From Portulaca oleracea (Eukaryota; Streptophyta; Magnoliopsida; Caryophyllales; Portulacaceae): 64,000 nt of DNA. Position 1 is the first letter of the stretch. The number at the start of each line of letters is the position of its first letter. The stretch is taken from assembly GCA_029582165.1 (NCBI GenBank), contig CM055871.1, positions 26,370,802-26,434,801 of the forward strand. The letters are read 5' to 3'. The notes beneath the pieces were generated by a model. The model worked only from the letters and a program-made list of their open reading frames with translations, ran no database searches and was not told the origin of the DNA. The translations under genes and the position numbers were made by a program. Of the stretch, positions 45,851 to 57,181 are shown piece after piece.

Positions 45851-46540
45851 TGGTGGGTTTGTGTGGTCCATTGGATCTGCGAGGTCCAATTTGCGGGAAA
45901 AAGTGAGGTGCTACCTTTGCCAGGAAAGACGCGAGGCGCGCCTCGGTCAAAGAGGCGGATGTGAAGTGTGCGACCCGCTCATGGGGGCGCGACTCACTCC
46001 GGTAACATATGCCACATGCGTCTCAATTAGACGAAGCGACGACATTGGTTGTTGGAGACGCAACCCGCGCCTTAACTCTCCAAATCACGTCTGTGGTGGG
46101 TTCTCCTTTCAGTGTCGTGGGTTTATGTTATTTTAGCCTAATTCCTTCTCCCTAGGCGCTGTCATATATATACTGTATCAATTTTCTCCACTATATTCAT
46201 TAATTAGATCAGAGAGAAAATATTGAAAGAAATACAGTTTTACAAATATTTTCCCAATAGTATCTCGAGAGAGATTGTGAGTTGAGGAAAGATTGTATTA
46301 TAATCTCCATTGTTGATCGTATCATACCCTGTGATAGTGATCAAGTTGTTTTCCTCCCTAGTCATAGTGGATTATTATTCTAGTTGTCGCCGTTCATGGA
46401 TTTTCCTCCGAACTCTTCGGTTTCCCACATATTTCTAGTGTTCGTTTTATATATCGCTTATTTTTCGTTCCTGAATTTTGTTGTAATTTCCGTAATCTTG
46501 TTTTCACTTCCGCTATAACCTTGCACTTATTTTCCAAACA
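45851..46540 (+). repeat. copia 3' LTR (family shared with 28676-36198)
   Basis: 690 bp starting TGGTGGGTTTGTGTGGTCCA after the purine tract AAGGTGGAGAT. TATA-like CATATATATACTG lies at about 46162-46174. Confidence 0.78.
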
Positions 46541-46717
46541 TAAATCATAGAGGGGGGGGGGGAGCAAAGGCTACATTAAGCTCGATCTCAATATATTGAT
46601 GAACCTAATTTAATTTAACCATGATCGGTTCAAATTTGGTTAGAACATTTGTTATTTAAGAAACCAAACCAAACCTAGTCTTGTCAAATTATGGCTTTCC
46701 TCAGCTTGTATAACCCC
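46541..46717. other. Short spacer with G run
   Basis: Contains a 10-base G run (46553-46562). No gene. Confidence 0.5.
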
Positions 46718-46725
46718 CTAAGCGC

Positions 46726-47389
46726 TAGAGCTGGCTAATAGGTTAGGTCGAGTCGTGTTCGTGTTCGTGTCAAACTTAAACGGGTTCAAAATCCTCCGAC
46801 CTGAACCTAACCCGTTTATTAAATTGGTTGAAAATTGAAACCGTTTACCGTTTAAATTTTAAACGGGTTGACCTTATTTTGACCTGTTTACCCATTTAAG
46901 TAAACTTGTTAGAATAAATTTACCAATTTACCCGTTTAACCATTAACTCATTTATACAAAACAACTCATTGTGGGATCAAAATAATGACATATCATACTC
47001 CACAATTTGCGTGGTAATATAATTCGAGTTATACATAAATAGATGTCTTTTAATTCATAGTCAAATATGAATATAAATTAAAATTACAAGTCTTACGTAT
47101 ATTTCAAAGAGTATTAGCTGAAACATTCACCTAAGTTTATTGATAAACGGTATAATTAGGTAACAATTATCGAGCAAACGACTTGACCCATTTAACATGT
47201 CTAATTAAACGGGTTAAGTAGGTGTTTTTTCGTGTCGAAAATTCTGACCTGAACCTAACCCATTTAATTAAACGGGTTTACCGTGTCAACCCATTTAATT
47301 AAACGGGTTGAAAATTTTTACCTAAACCCGTTTAATATCGTGTTAGGTTCAGGTCGGTAATCGTGTCGTATCAACTTTTCCCAACTCTA
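46726..47389. mobile_element. Non-autonomous hAT element with perfect 8-bp TSD
   Basis: 664 bp flanked by CTAAGCGC (46718-46725, 47390-47397). Ends are TAGAGCTGGCTAATAGG and, inverted, TAGAGTTGGGAAAAGTTG. Subterminal AAACGGGTT / AACCCGTTT repeats are numerous. No coding frame. Confidence 0.92.
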
Positions 47390-47397
47390 CTAAGCGC

Positions 47398-48362
47398 CAT
47401 AGGTAGGGGTGAGTAGTTTTCGATATCTATTTTAAAAGTAGGAATTTTATTCTTATCTATTAGGATAAGTTCCTAATTTTAAAGGTCCTTACCTGCTGTT
47501 TAAGTTTCAATTATATACTTGTAAAAAAAAAATTTTGACATATAATTTTTTAAGAAAAATGCAAACTTTCTACTTGAGCGTTAATTAACACCTCACTTAC
47601 CAATTATCATAGCCATAATATTACACTTGATTTTAGTACTTACAATGAAAATTAAAGAATTGCAACCAGTTTCTAAACAATATATGTATTTTAATAATTT
47701 TATTTATTTATTTATATTAAAATTAGGTTCCACGTTCCATATATTCATCAATTCAAGGCTCATGGTTCTAAGTACTTGAAATCTAAATTTGTTTGACATG
47801 TTCTAAGTTTCAGTTCAGGATACCATTTCAAGAACTCTACTCTAGCTCATCCATTGATAAATTCCAATCAAGTTTCACGTTTTGATTTCATAACCACTCA
47901 CCTTTGGTCGCAGGTAAGGATAAGGGTCCATGACATGGGAGCTTCTAGTTAATCATTTGCTTTACCCTTTTCTTTTTGATGAGAAGGTTCACTTTAGAGC
48001 TGTCAAAAATTTTGTCCAACTCATAAAAAACTGGGCCTAGATGTAGATTTTTTGTCCAAATTTTATTATTGACTGAATATTCTCTTTTTTCTATTGTCCG
48101 AACCTTTCAACCTGAATTTAGCTTCGTTCAATTCGAATTGTCCGATCTGGTCTGACCCGAAATAAAATCGGGTCCGGACATGAATTTTTCTTCCAAATTT
48201 TGACATTGTCCGAATTTGTCTCACCCAAATTTATCCGAACCCAGATTTTTGCTAGTGCTAGTTCACCTTGTTATTGATCGATGTAATGAAACGTGCAATT
48301 CTTTTTTTTTTTTAAATGGTTTGTAATTGTTCATCTAAAATTTACATCTTATTGTAATATTT
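47398..48362. other. Spacer with a decayed hAT-like stretch
   Basis: AT-rich. 47995-48250 contains AGAGCTGTCAAAAAT and repeated TTGTCCGAA / GGGTCCGGACA strings resembling a decayed hAT-type element without clear ends. No gene. Confidence 0.4.
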
Positions 48363-48365
48363 TAA

Positions 48366-48657
48366 GGCTCTGTTCTTTTACACGGTGTGGTGCGGTGTAA
48401 TAATGATGCAGTGTGGTGGAATTTGTAAAAGTATGGTGAAGTGTGGTGAATTGTGATGGGAATTGTGGTAGGTGAGATAGGTGAGAAGAGAGAATGTAAA
48501 AAGTAGAGGAGAAAAGTGATGAGAGAGAAAATTAAGAAGATATTTTAGTAATGATTATGTTAAAGTGTGGTGGAGTATGATGAAGGTATATTAGAATATT
48601 AAATAGTGCGGTGTGGTGCGGTACTGTACCATAGGTTATGGCATAAAACAACGGGCC
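48366..48657. mobile_element. Tourist-like (PIF/Harbinger) MITE
   Basis: 292 bp flanked by TAA (48363-48365, 48658-48660). Ends GGCTCTGTTCTTTTA and, inverted, GGCCCGTTGTTTTA. GTGTGGTG(C/G)(G/A)GTG repeats lie at both sides. A related end occurs at 62905. Confidence 0.85.
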
Positions 48658-48660
48658 TAA

Positions 48661-49109
48661 GTACATGTAGACATTGAAGAGGGAATCAAAACCAACCAAA
48701 AAGGAAAATTATTCAACAAATCCACTTATCCCCACTTTTTTTTTTTTAGAAAGGTTAATCAACCACCCGTAATAAAAGGTACAATGATTCTGATCCAGAA
48801 ACATCAAATATATAAAAGTAAAACAGAGATAAACAGTCTTCATTGACCACTTTGCACACTGCTGAATAATTGAAATGACTTTCACTATAATACAATAGTT
48901 TATAGCTTGCACCAATACATAAGTAAACAACCCTTAAATATCAAAACATTGACAACAGAATAATAAACATCTTATGTGTAAATAGAAGACCATAAATGCA
49001 GAAACTAAAACAACAACATTCCCATGTTTCCTTCTTTCTTTCTCCTTAAAACCCTTGTTTTCTTCATTTTCTCTTATTCCAATAATTCCGTTATCAAGCT
49101 CCTTTTTAC
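48661..49109 (-). other. Probable 3' UTR exon of the extensin gene
   Basis: If the intron at 49110-49756 is real, the transcript of the extensin gene continues here on the minus strand. A 60-codon frame at 48934-49116 is probably not translated. The poly(A) site cannot be fixed by eye. Confidence 0.35.
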
Positions 49110-49756
49110 CTGCCATGGATATATAATGCTTTTTAGTATTGCTCTCAAAGAAAAATATTCAAAATAAAAACAAAAAAAAAAAGGCATTCATAATGGACTT
49201 TAATAACGGAATTTACGGATAAAACTTTATTAAACCCTCTTAAATCTTCAAGTTATAGTAACATTTGTGCTTAAGCTGCATCTTAGACATAGAGTTGACT
49301 TCTTTGTATATAGAACATCATATAAGTGATTTTTATAATGACAAAATTTAGCATAAATGTTTTGATGATGTGGTGGCTTTGTACCCTCAACTTTAGTTTT
49401 TAGCATCCAAAATGCTCTTATGATTCTAGCTTGAAATCTTAATCATGTTTTTAGTTTAAACACTACTAATTGAGTTTATGTTAGTAGTTTGAGCAGCAAT
49501 GAGCTCTTAGCTCATTTGATATCAGCTGCATTATAGGATATGTCACATATCCAATGATTGATTTCTAGGAATAGCATATGCTACCCTTCCTTATGAGAGT
49601 AAGATGTGTTGTGTAGCATTGGGCCTATAAGTCCGGTATCTCCCCTCCTCGATGGCCTGGTTGGCCCACTGAACTCTCTCTAAGATAAGAGACCCAGTAG
49701 GTGGCTCAGCTTATCAATATGAAAATAAAGAAAATGTTTGTTGTTTGAGTTCATAC
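49110..49756 (-). other. Candidate 3' UTR intron of the extensin gene
   Basis: On the minus strand, 42 bases after the stop codon, TGCAAG|GTATGA gives a strong donor. ATATCCATGGCAG|G at 49112-49110 gives an acceptor 647 bases away, after a T-rich stretch. An intron in the 3' UTR is known for several dicot extensin genes. Splicing itself is inferred. Confidence 0.45.
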
Positions 49757-49797
49757 CTTGCATTGATTGATTATTCTCAAACTAAAAGGAAATGAGA

Positions 49798-51036
49798 CTA
49801 GGAAAGGTAAGGTGGAGGCGGAGGAGAAGAGTAGGCATAGTGAGGAGAAGGGGAGTGGTACACAGGCTTAGGCACTGGTGGCGACTTGTAAACCGGGGTT
49901 GGTGGTGGGTACTCGTGAACCGGTGGTGGGGACTTATAGATAGGATGAGGAGGCCAATAGTGTGGTGGTGGGGACTTGTACACAGGAGTTGGTGGTGAGT
50001 AGTAGTGTGGGGGAGGGGACTTGTACACAGGAGTTGGTGGTGAGTAGTAGTGTGGAGGAGGGGACTTGTACACAGGAGTTGGTGGTGGGTACTTGTGTGT
50101 TGGTGGTGAGTAATAGTGTGGAGGAGGAGACTTGTAAGTTGGTGGTGAGTATGTTGGAGGTGAGTAGTAGTGTGGAGGAGGAGACTTGTATGTTGGTGGT
50201 GAGTATGTTGGTGGTGGGTACTTGTGTGTTGGAGGTGAGTAGTAGTGTGGAGGAGGAGACTTGTATGTTGGTGGTGAATAGTAGTGTGGAGGAGGGGACT
50301 TGTACACAGGAGTTGGTGGTGGGTACTTGTATGTTGGTGGTGAGTAGTAGTGTGGAGGAGACTTGTACACTGGGGATGGTGGTGTATAGTGCTCCTTAGG
50401 CGGCTTCTCATGGTGTTCATGATGGTGGTGGTGGTGGTGGTGCTCCTTGGGCGGCTTCTCATGGTGGTAGGGTGGTGGTGGGTAGGGTTTTTCATGGTAT
50501 GGTGGTGGTGGTGGGGAAACATAGTGGTAGGGTGGTGTGTAGGGTTTCTCATGCTTTGGTGGTGGGTAGGGTTTCTCATGGTGTGGTGGTGGGTAGGGTT
50601 TTACATGGTATGGTGGTGAAGGGTAGGTTTCCTTAGGGGGCTTCTCATGCTTTGGTGGTGGGTAGGGTTTTACATGGTATGGTGGTGATGGGTAGGTCTC
50701 CTTAGGGGGTTTCTCATGCTTTGGTGGTGGGTAGGGTTTCTCATGGTATGGTGGTGAAGGGTAAGTTTCCTTAGGGGGTTTCTCATGCTTTGGTGGTGGG
50801 TAGGGTTTCTCATGATATGGTGGTGATGGGTAGGTTTCCTTGGGTGGTTTTTCATGCTTGGGTGGTGGGTAGGGTTTCTCATGGTAGGGCGGCGGTGGCG
50901 GAGACAAGTAGTGGTAGGGTGGTGGTGGTGGAGAGGCATACTTGTAATCAGCTGAGGTTGAGGAAGGCAAGCTTAGGGAGACTAAGGCAACTAGTAGAGT
51001 GCCCACTATAGGGGCTATTCCTCTAAAATCTCTCAT
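49798..51036 (-). CDS. Extensin-like hydroxyproline-rich cell-wall protein
   Basis: 412 residues, intact. Signal peptide 1-29 (core [14 protein letters not shown], cleavage after STSA). The mature protein is almost entirely Pro, Tyr, His, Lys. Block 1: SPPPPP repeats with YKY and YHY motifs. Block 2 (about residues 50-150): four repeats of a 23-residue unit containing [25 protein letters not shown] sequence, encoded by 69-bp DNA repeats. Then a run of eight His ([12 protein letters not shown]) between EKPPKEH motifs. Block 3: many [13 protein letters not shown] units. The end is [12 protein letters not shown]3-5 stretches become hydroxylated and arabinosylated, and Tyr-X-Tyr motifs allow cross-linking in the wall, as known for extensins. 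No other gene is nearby. TATA box 60-75 bp upstream. Confidence 0.93.
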   Translation of the reverse strand: MRDFRGIAPIVGTLLVALVSLSLPSSTSADYKYASPPPPPYHYLSPPPPPYHEKPYPPPKHEKPPKETYPSPPYHEKPYPPPKHEKPPKETYPSPPYHEKPYPPPKHEKPPKETYPSPPYHVKPYPPPKHEKPPKETYPSPPYHVKPYPPPHHEKPYPPPKHEKPYTPPYHYVSPPPPPYHEKPYPPPPYHHEKPPKEHHHHHHHHEHHEKPPKEHYTPPSPVYKSPPHYYSPPTYKYPPPTPVYKSPPPHYYSPPTYKSPPPHYYSPPTHKYPPPTYSPPTYKSPPPHYYSPPTYSPPTYKSPPPHYYSPPTHKYPPPTPVYKSPPPHYYSPPTPVYKSPPPHYYSPPTPVYKSPPPHYWPPHPIYKSPPPVHEYPPPTPVYKSPPVPKPVYHSPSPHYAYSSPPPPPYLS

Positions 51037-51096
51037 CTTTTTCTAAATGAATGAGAGAAACTTTGGTTGTGTTATGCCTCCCAACTATCATAGCTA

Positions 51097-51110
51097 CCCC
51101 TTTATATAGC
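51097..51110 (-). promoter_or_regulatory. TATA box of the extensin gene
   Basis: GCTATATAAAGGGG on the minus strand, about 65 bp before the ATG at 51036. Confidence 0.75.
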
Positions 51111-52160
51111 TTCGGCATTTGCCTCCTCATGCACGGATTTACATTTATCAATTTCATCTATAGTGGTCCAAAATATTTTATATAATATGCATTTATTCAA
51201 CCCATTCATTTCATTACTTTCTATTTTATATTTGTGTGTACTTATATAGATATACTTAACGTTATATGATAAATTTATGGTGACCCTACCAATTAAGATT
51301 ATTTCTCCCTTTTAGAAAAATTTCAATTGTTATTATTTGACAAATATAATTGTTTATCATATAAAACTTCCTCGTTAGATTTGTAGTAAAATATATTTTT
51401 TTTAAAAAATATAGTTTTGACATTTGTCTTACCCTAATAGTTGTCTTCTTGAATATTTATGTAGTTAATTTATGAAAAACCAAATCAATTGTTTTAATAA
51501 ATATAGTTATTTATCATATAAAATTAATATTTTTAGGCCTGTAGTAAAATAAATTTCCATATATAAAGAAATAATTTGTTGTTTTTTAAAAATTATATTG
51601 TAGGCAACGCTACACGCACAATATTGGATATAGTAAACCATTGAAATCATAATATATTGAAAAGAGGAGGAAGGATAATTTATAACTTCTATATAGAATC
51701 AATAAATAGTAAAAACTATACATTATATTATTTCTAGTTTAAAATTTTATTCCTTGTGCTTTTTATATATTATTCCTTAATAATTATTTATTCAAAATTC
51801 CTTTTTTTCCCTTAAAATGAATACAAACTAGTTTAGACTAAAATTCTTTTTTAAAGACACGACAAATCACCGTACATTGAAATAATAATATCTTTAAAAT
51901 TTTCAATTTCTAAATGGAGGAGACTAGAAATTATGTAGTATTTCCTTCTTTTTATTTTGTCTGCTATTAGATTTATGCATCATTCAAATTTTAAAAATTT
52001 TGAATATTAATGTTTTAACATATACAATATTCTAATATAAGAAACGATTATTGGTAATGAAATATACTATAGGTTAAGTATTGTTTTGTAATTTCTTAAA
52101 AGATATTATGTGTAAAATTATTAGTAGAAAAAACATTAAAAATAATAAAAGATTTAAAAT
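51111..52160. other. Extensin upstream region
   Basis: Very AT-rich, no gene or clear element. Confidence 0.45.
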
Positions 52161-52164
52161 GATA

Positions 52165-52362
52165 CTCCCTCCGTCTCAAATTAATTGTCATTTTGACTAA
52201 ACTTTGACCGTTAATTATTCATCAATTACAATAAATTACAAAATGAAACTGTAATTTTTAATAAAACATCTTTTTAATGACGGTAATTTTATATTGGTAC
52301 TCATTGTAATTTGTTAGTAATTAGTATTTAGTCCAATAACAATGAATTTGGGATGAAGGGAG
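52165..52362. mobile_element. Stowaway-like MITE
   Basis: 198 bp between TA dinucleotides. Ends CTCCCTCCGTCTCAAATTAA and, inverted, CTCCCTTCATCCCAAATTC. Same family as 63771-63977. Confidence 0.88.
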
Positions 52363-52461
52363 TAGTAGATAAAATGAAAAGAAGAGAATACTAATCAGCG
52401 AAGTCACATCCACAACAACCATTGACTCGTTTCTTGTAATTCTTTTTGGTTTCTTGGAAGT

Positions 52462-53145
52462 TGTAATTGAAATAAAGTTACCTGAGAGGTTTCAAAAAAT
52501 AAATTAATTAAATTAAATGAGATGTCCCAATTCATCTACTTCTGATATTGTTTTACTACCTCCGGTTTAATTTATATGTAGCTTAGAAATTTATGTTAAA
52601 AATTTTGACCGTTAATATTTTAATTTGTATAATAATTTATTATCAAAAATTTACTTAGGGGTACCCTAACTTTTGGTGAAATGTTTTTCTGGTACCCCAA
52701 CTTTTAAAAACTAATTTTAGGGTACCCTAACTTTTAGAATTAGAAATAATTAGGTGAATTTTCGGCCAATTATTTGAATTCAACGGTGAGTTTTAGGCGG
52801 GAAATTGATTAAGTGTTTTTGTTGATGAAAATGCCCTTTGTTTTCGTGGACGAAAATGATTTGAGTCAATCGGAGTTTCGCCGAAAATTCACCTAGTAAT
52901 TTCTAATCCTAAAAGTTAGGGTACCCCAAAATTAGTTTTGAAAAGTTAGGATACCAAAAAATTGTTTCTTCAAAAGTTAGGGTACCTCTAAGTAATTTTT
53001 TGATTTATTATACAAAATTGAAATAAAGTTAGATGACAGGTTTCATTAAAAAATTAAATAAATAAAGTTAAATGAGATGTCGAAATGGTTTACTTATGAT
53101 ATTTTTAAAGTTTTTTGGAAAAATAGTGGACTTCTGATATTATTC
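52462..53145. repeat. Direct duplication flanking a nested MITE
   Basis: AATTGAAATAAAGTTA...GAGGTTTC...AAATGAGATGTC...CTTCTGATATT at 52462-52548 recurs at 53015-53145. Between them is a Stowaway-type sequence (52558-52643 and 53003-53020) with another MITE inside. Confidence 0.65.
52644..53002. mobile_element. Mutator-like MITE with perfect 9-bp TSD
   Basis: 359 bp flanked by ATTTATTAT (52635-52643, 53003-53011). Ends CAAAAATTTACTTAGGGG and, inverted, CAAAAAATTACTTAGAGG. Arms of about 150 bp carry GGGTACCCTAACTTTT three times each. Confidence 0.9.
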
Positions 53146-53536
53146 TACTTTATATAATTGTTCCATTTTCTTAATTAGTTAATTTTATAGTTTTATTTTC
53201 ATAGGGTATCCACAAACTATACTTGAGAATTTAGTTGCATTTCGCAATATGTGCTTTATTAATTAATGGGAAGGTCTGTGGTAGGCAACTTTTTTTTTAA
53301 TTACCGTAGCTAAATTGAATATGAACCATTAATTATAGACAGAATAATCTTAACCGTTGATTATATTTTTATTAACTTTAAATACATGACTATATTTTTT
53401 TTATTATTATTATTAAATTTATATTATTTTATTACAAAATTTTGTATATAAAATATTTTAATTTCAGTAAAAATCTTTTGTAATCCTACCGAATATATTT
53501 CTTAACGGAAAATATTTTTCCAGTTGTCACGAAGTC

Positions 53537-53830
53537 TTGTCTTGCATTAGTTTCTTTTTCCTTCCAGTATTCCTTCCAGTTCCACAGTATTCCTTCCAGA
53601 CTTTCAGTACCTCATCAAGCTTCATCTACTCTCACTCTCAAACCTGCTTCTCCATCTCACCGTTGCCGACTTGCCGCTCACCACCGCTGCTCACCGCTCA
53701 CAATCGCTCAGCACCACGCACTGCTCAGCAGCGGTGCACTGCTCACCACCGCTCGTGCCGCCAGACAAAAGCTTCTTGCCACCGCTCGTGCCACCGCTCG
53801 TGCTCACCACCGCTTATATTATTTTATTAT
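53537..53830 (+). other. CA/GC-rich low-complexity stretch
   Basis: An open frame of 108 codons exists, but the DNA is built of short repeats (GTATTCCTTCCAGTTCCACA, then CTCACCGCT / CCACCGCTCGTGC). The product has no signal peptide with following domain and no motif. Treated as non-coding minisatellite-like DNA. Confidence 0.5.
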
Positions 53831-53925
53831 ATAATTAAATTTGTATTAGAAATTATTGATTAAATATTGACACTAAAAACCGTAAATAACAAACAATAAA
53901 AGAACGAAGAGAGTAAGGGCCAAAA
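53831..53925. repeat. Half of a Stowaway MITE
   Basis: TATTAGAAATTATTGATTAA and ACACTAAAAACCGTAAAT match 63628-63680. The other half is missing. Confidence 0.65.
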
Positions 53926-54629
53926 TAAATTATCCTATAGTTAATATTAAATTTTAAAATTTTAAAAGTTTAGTTAATAAATTAATATCATTCTTAATTA
54001 GTATTAAACTTTTCACTCATTTTATGTGCAATGTAAATATCTTTATAATAATTTAATTAATTTATGATAAAGCAAATTAATTATATGAATTAATTATTAT
54101 TTACTGTGTTATAAATTAAAAGTAGTATATTTTTACATTTTTTGGACGTTGATTTATACTTTGGGTGTGTAGGACAATAATCCAAATATTGTAATTATTA
54201 ATAAAATATTCAATTAAAGAGTGATATCGGAAACTAAAACGATCAACTAAGTGACAATTAATATAAAAAATAGGTAAAAATAATATGTAAATTCATATAT
54301 TTCTTAATAATATACATCTATACATATATTTAAGTTTTATTGTAAAAAGTTTCGTGTTTCATTCTAGATGAAGTTTGCCTTACAACTTTTTTAAACATTT
54401 TCCCAACTTTTCCCGGGCTCCTTCCTTGAACTGCCACTGTTGTAATAAGCTTGAAACATATCATACTAAGGGATTTTGTATACCAATATAATTAATACCA
54501 GTGACATTCACTTACAACTTGTTTTTCATGGCATATTCAAATATGTTCTATTTTAAGCTTGATAGTAAATATATAGCAAAAATGTTAAAATTTAATGGAA
54601 CAACAATGAAAACGTGCAGTGCCGATTTA

Positions 54630-54840
54630 ACAAATACTTTACACGTTACGACAATAGCCTTTCTGATTATGTCCATTATTTGTTGTTAGGCAAACTCGTA
54701 ATGTAATTTCACCTACTGCATTAACGTGTTGATCTCGGTTTCCAACATCAATGACAAGGTGCTCCTAGCCATGGAGCTCTGCAAATTTACAACAACAATC
54801 ACATATATAAGAGTATCTGAAATTACATGAAGACAAATAT
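54630..54840. repeat. Direct repeat copy A (pair with 55570-55750)
   Basis: Shares ACAATAGnCTT, ATGTCCAT(T/C)ATTTGTTGT, AATTTCAC, TGTTGA(T/C)CTC and ATTACAACA-like blocks with the second copy. Both read on the minus strand as similar short peptides, so this may be an eroded tandem duplicate of an unknown small gene. Confidence 0.6.
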
Positions 54841-55569
54841 TCAAAGCGTCAATGAAATAGTGATCTAGTTTGAGTAGTTCAATCAACTAACTACAGTATC
54901 AATCAAGCAACATGTTGTTTGTGTGGTCAGTTTTCTTTGAGCACCTGCATATGAGCTATCACTTTAAAAATGTATAATATTTCCATCGGACAATACTTTT
55001 CATGGCTAGTTCAGTACCTAGCTAATAAATTAGTTTTTCTTATACAATTTTAAAGCTTCCAACTAAAGTCAATCGAATATGAGCTAGGTTATTTTATTTT
55101 CACCCTTGAATTCCCATTCAAATTAACTATGGTCTTCTATGCCTTAATTAACTATAATGACACAATAAGCCATAATTTCTCTCGAATCAAATTATTAAAT
55201 ATGAATATGTTGATGCGTGGTATAAAAATTTGTATAGTCACTTGATAAGTAAATAGATAACCAAAAAAGATAAATTTTCATGCAACAATAATAAAAACAT
55301 GCATGTAGTGCCAAATTTATATTTTTAGTGTTCTAGATACATTAATACATAACAACAAAAACTTTAAGTAGCATATGTAGCTCCTCATATTTATATGAGA
55401 AAATGACACGTATAATGTGCAAAAGATGATAAAACTAAATTTATATTAATAATAAAAAAAGTAGTTAACATGCCGATCAGCCTGTGACATCAACCTTTGC
55501 ATAGCCATAGGATACACTAAACATGCTTGACCAAATAATCCATGTCATATTTGTTGTTTTCTTTGGACT
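54841..55569. other. AT-rich spacer between the direct repeats
   Basis: No gene recognised. Confidence 0.4.
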
Positions 55570-55750
55570 TTTAAATGCTTTACATGTTACAACAATAGTC
55601 TTGTTGATCATGTCCATCATTTGTTGTGTTTCCTAACGTCATTTCACATATCGCATCAACCTGTTGACCTCAATCTCCAACATCAACGGTGATGTGCTCC
55701 CAGCTATAGAGTTCTCCATATTACAACACGAGTCACAAGTATAAGTACGT
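55570..55750. repeat. Direct repeat copy B
   Basis: Counterpart of 54630-54840, roughly 75-80 % identical by eye. Confidence 0.6.
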
Positions 55751-56047
55751 CAACTAAATAATTAGACTATCTTAATTTAACTTTTAATATAACAATAATA
55801 AAAACGTGTAATCATTTATTCAAATTTAAAGTGTTCCAAAAGATTATTCTATAACCAAAACTTAGAAAATTAATAAACACCTCAAATTTATATAGAAATA
55901 AAATAATAAATATACACTAGCCTTATTTAATCATGGGGTCACAAATTAAGATAAAATTAGTATGATGTTTTTTGATAAAAAGAATAATATAATATTTATG
56001 TTAAAAAATATACTTTAATATATTTGTTAATAAAAAAGTCATTTTTA

Positions 56048-56190
56048 TGACTCTATAGGGATTTGAACACATAACTATAAGGTCACCTCAAATACTCACC
56101 CTTACTTTGCCGCATGAGCCAAATTTGTTTTACATACATATTTGCATCTTCTTTTAATTGTACAATATACTAGCTTAGACTTGTTTTTAA
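56048..56190 (-). repeat. tRNA-like (SINE-like) repeat, copy 1
   Basis: On the minus strand it contains TGGCTCATGCGG (A-box like) and, about 45 bases on, GTTCAAATCCC (B-box like), the internal promoter of tRNA-derived SINEs. A second copy lies at 57182-57325. Poly(A)-like tail and target duplications were not found, so the class is tentative. Confidence 0.4.
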
Positions 56191-56686
56191 TACCAGCTAA
56201 ATTGCCCGTCCAATGGACGGTGCATTTATTTTGTATTTTTGAAATTATATTTATCAATAACTTTCTCAATATTTTTTTATCCATCATTTTGAAAGAAAAA
56301 TGAAGAAATTAATGTAAAAAAATTAGATAGAAATAAATTAAATAACAAAATACCATCAATGATTGAAAACGTTTGTGATAAATAATAAGGAACAAAAAAA
56401 GTTAGTTAAGTGAATAAATAAAAAATGACGAAGGGAGTATAATGAAATTAGTAAATTACAATATTTTTCCAATTATATAAATAATAAGCTTGTAAAAGTT
56501 AATAAAATATTTTCGCCAAACAACTAACTTAATTCAAACTAATTATATATATATATCCTTTGTTATTCTATTCTTTCCTTTTATTTCCTTTCCTCTCCTA
56601 ACTTAACCTTAACATAACCTGACTAAAAAAATAATGTATGAATGAATGAAAAAGGTTTTTACCTCATTTATTTTTATAAAAAATTA

Positions 56687-56890
56687 CTCCCTCCTTTCTT
56701 TTTTATTTGTCATTTACGATTTTCAGTGTGAATCTTTAATCAATAATTTCTAATATAAAATTTTTATAAAAAAATATAATATTGTATATTTTAATAGCCA
56801 ACAATATCAATTTGTATGATGAATCATTATACAAATTAAGATATTAACGGTCAAAGTTTTTAACAAAATTACAATTAGAAATAAACACAA
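56687..56890. mobile_element. Stowaway-like MITE
   Basis: Starts CTCCCTCCTTTCTTTTTTATT after TA. The interior is nearly the same as 22050-22210. The right end is eroded. Confidence 0.72.
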
Positions 56891-56984
56891 AAAAACAAAA
56901 AAAAAGGAAAAAAGAAAATAAAAAAAACATCACAACACTATCACATAAACCAATGCAAGTGCCTCTTCTACTTGTTAATTATTG

Positions 56985-57180
56985 ACTAATAATGAATTTT
57001 ATAACTAATATTGATGAATTTTTTAAGAATTTAACATAAGCGGTATACTAAGTAGGTACATATAACACGGTGAATCATATAATGATTGATAAGTGATACG
57101 CTGACTATTCTTTTTTATCTGATTTTCTCTAATTAATTTTTCTCATTTTATATTATTTGTCATTTTAAAATTATAATAAT
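56985..57180. repeat. Direct repeat copy A (pair with 57820-58015)
   Basis: ATGAATTTTATAACTAATATTGATGAA through ATTTGTCATTTTAAAATTATAATAATATACTA, about 90 % identical by eye to the second copy. Confidence 0.85.
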
Positions 57181-57181
57181 A

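Larger units (their letters stand above)
44925..46540 (+). mobile_element. 5'-truncated Ty1/copia with 3' LTR
   Basis: Only the RNase H end of pol, the purine tract and one LTR remain. The LTR (45851-46540) ends ...TTCCAAACA. It aligns in its first 50 and last 170 bases with the LTR of the minus-strand copia at 28676-36198. Confidence 0.82.

Noticed and set aside
49792..50619. Several open frames opposite or out of frame with the extensin
   Set aside because: Low-complexity shadows (Val/Trp/Arg- or His/Thr-rich) of the repetitive extensin DNA.
49798..51036. Regularly spaced repeats that could suggest a CRISPR or satellite array
   Set aside because: They encode in-frame peptide repeats of an extensin in a plant genome.
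53537..53863. 108-codon protein gene
   Set aside because: Composed of short DNA repeats, no motif, and the downstream part is MITE sequence.
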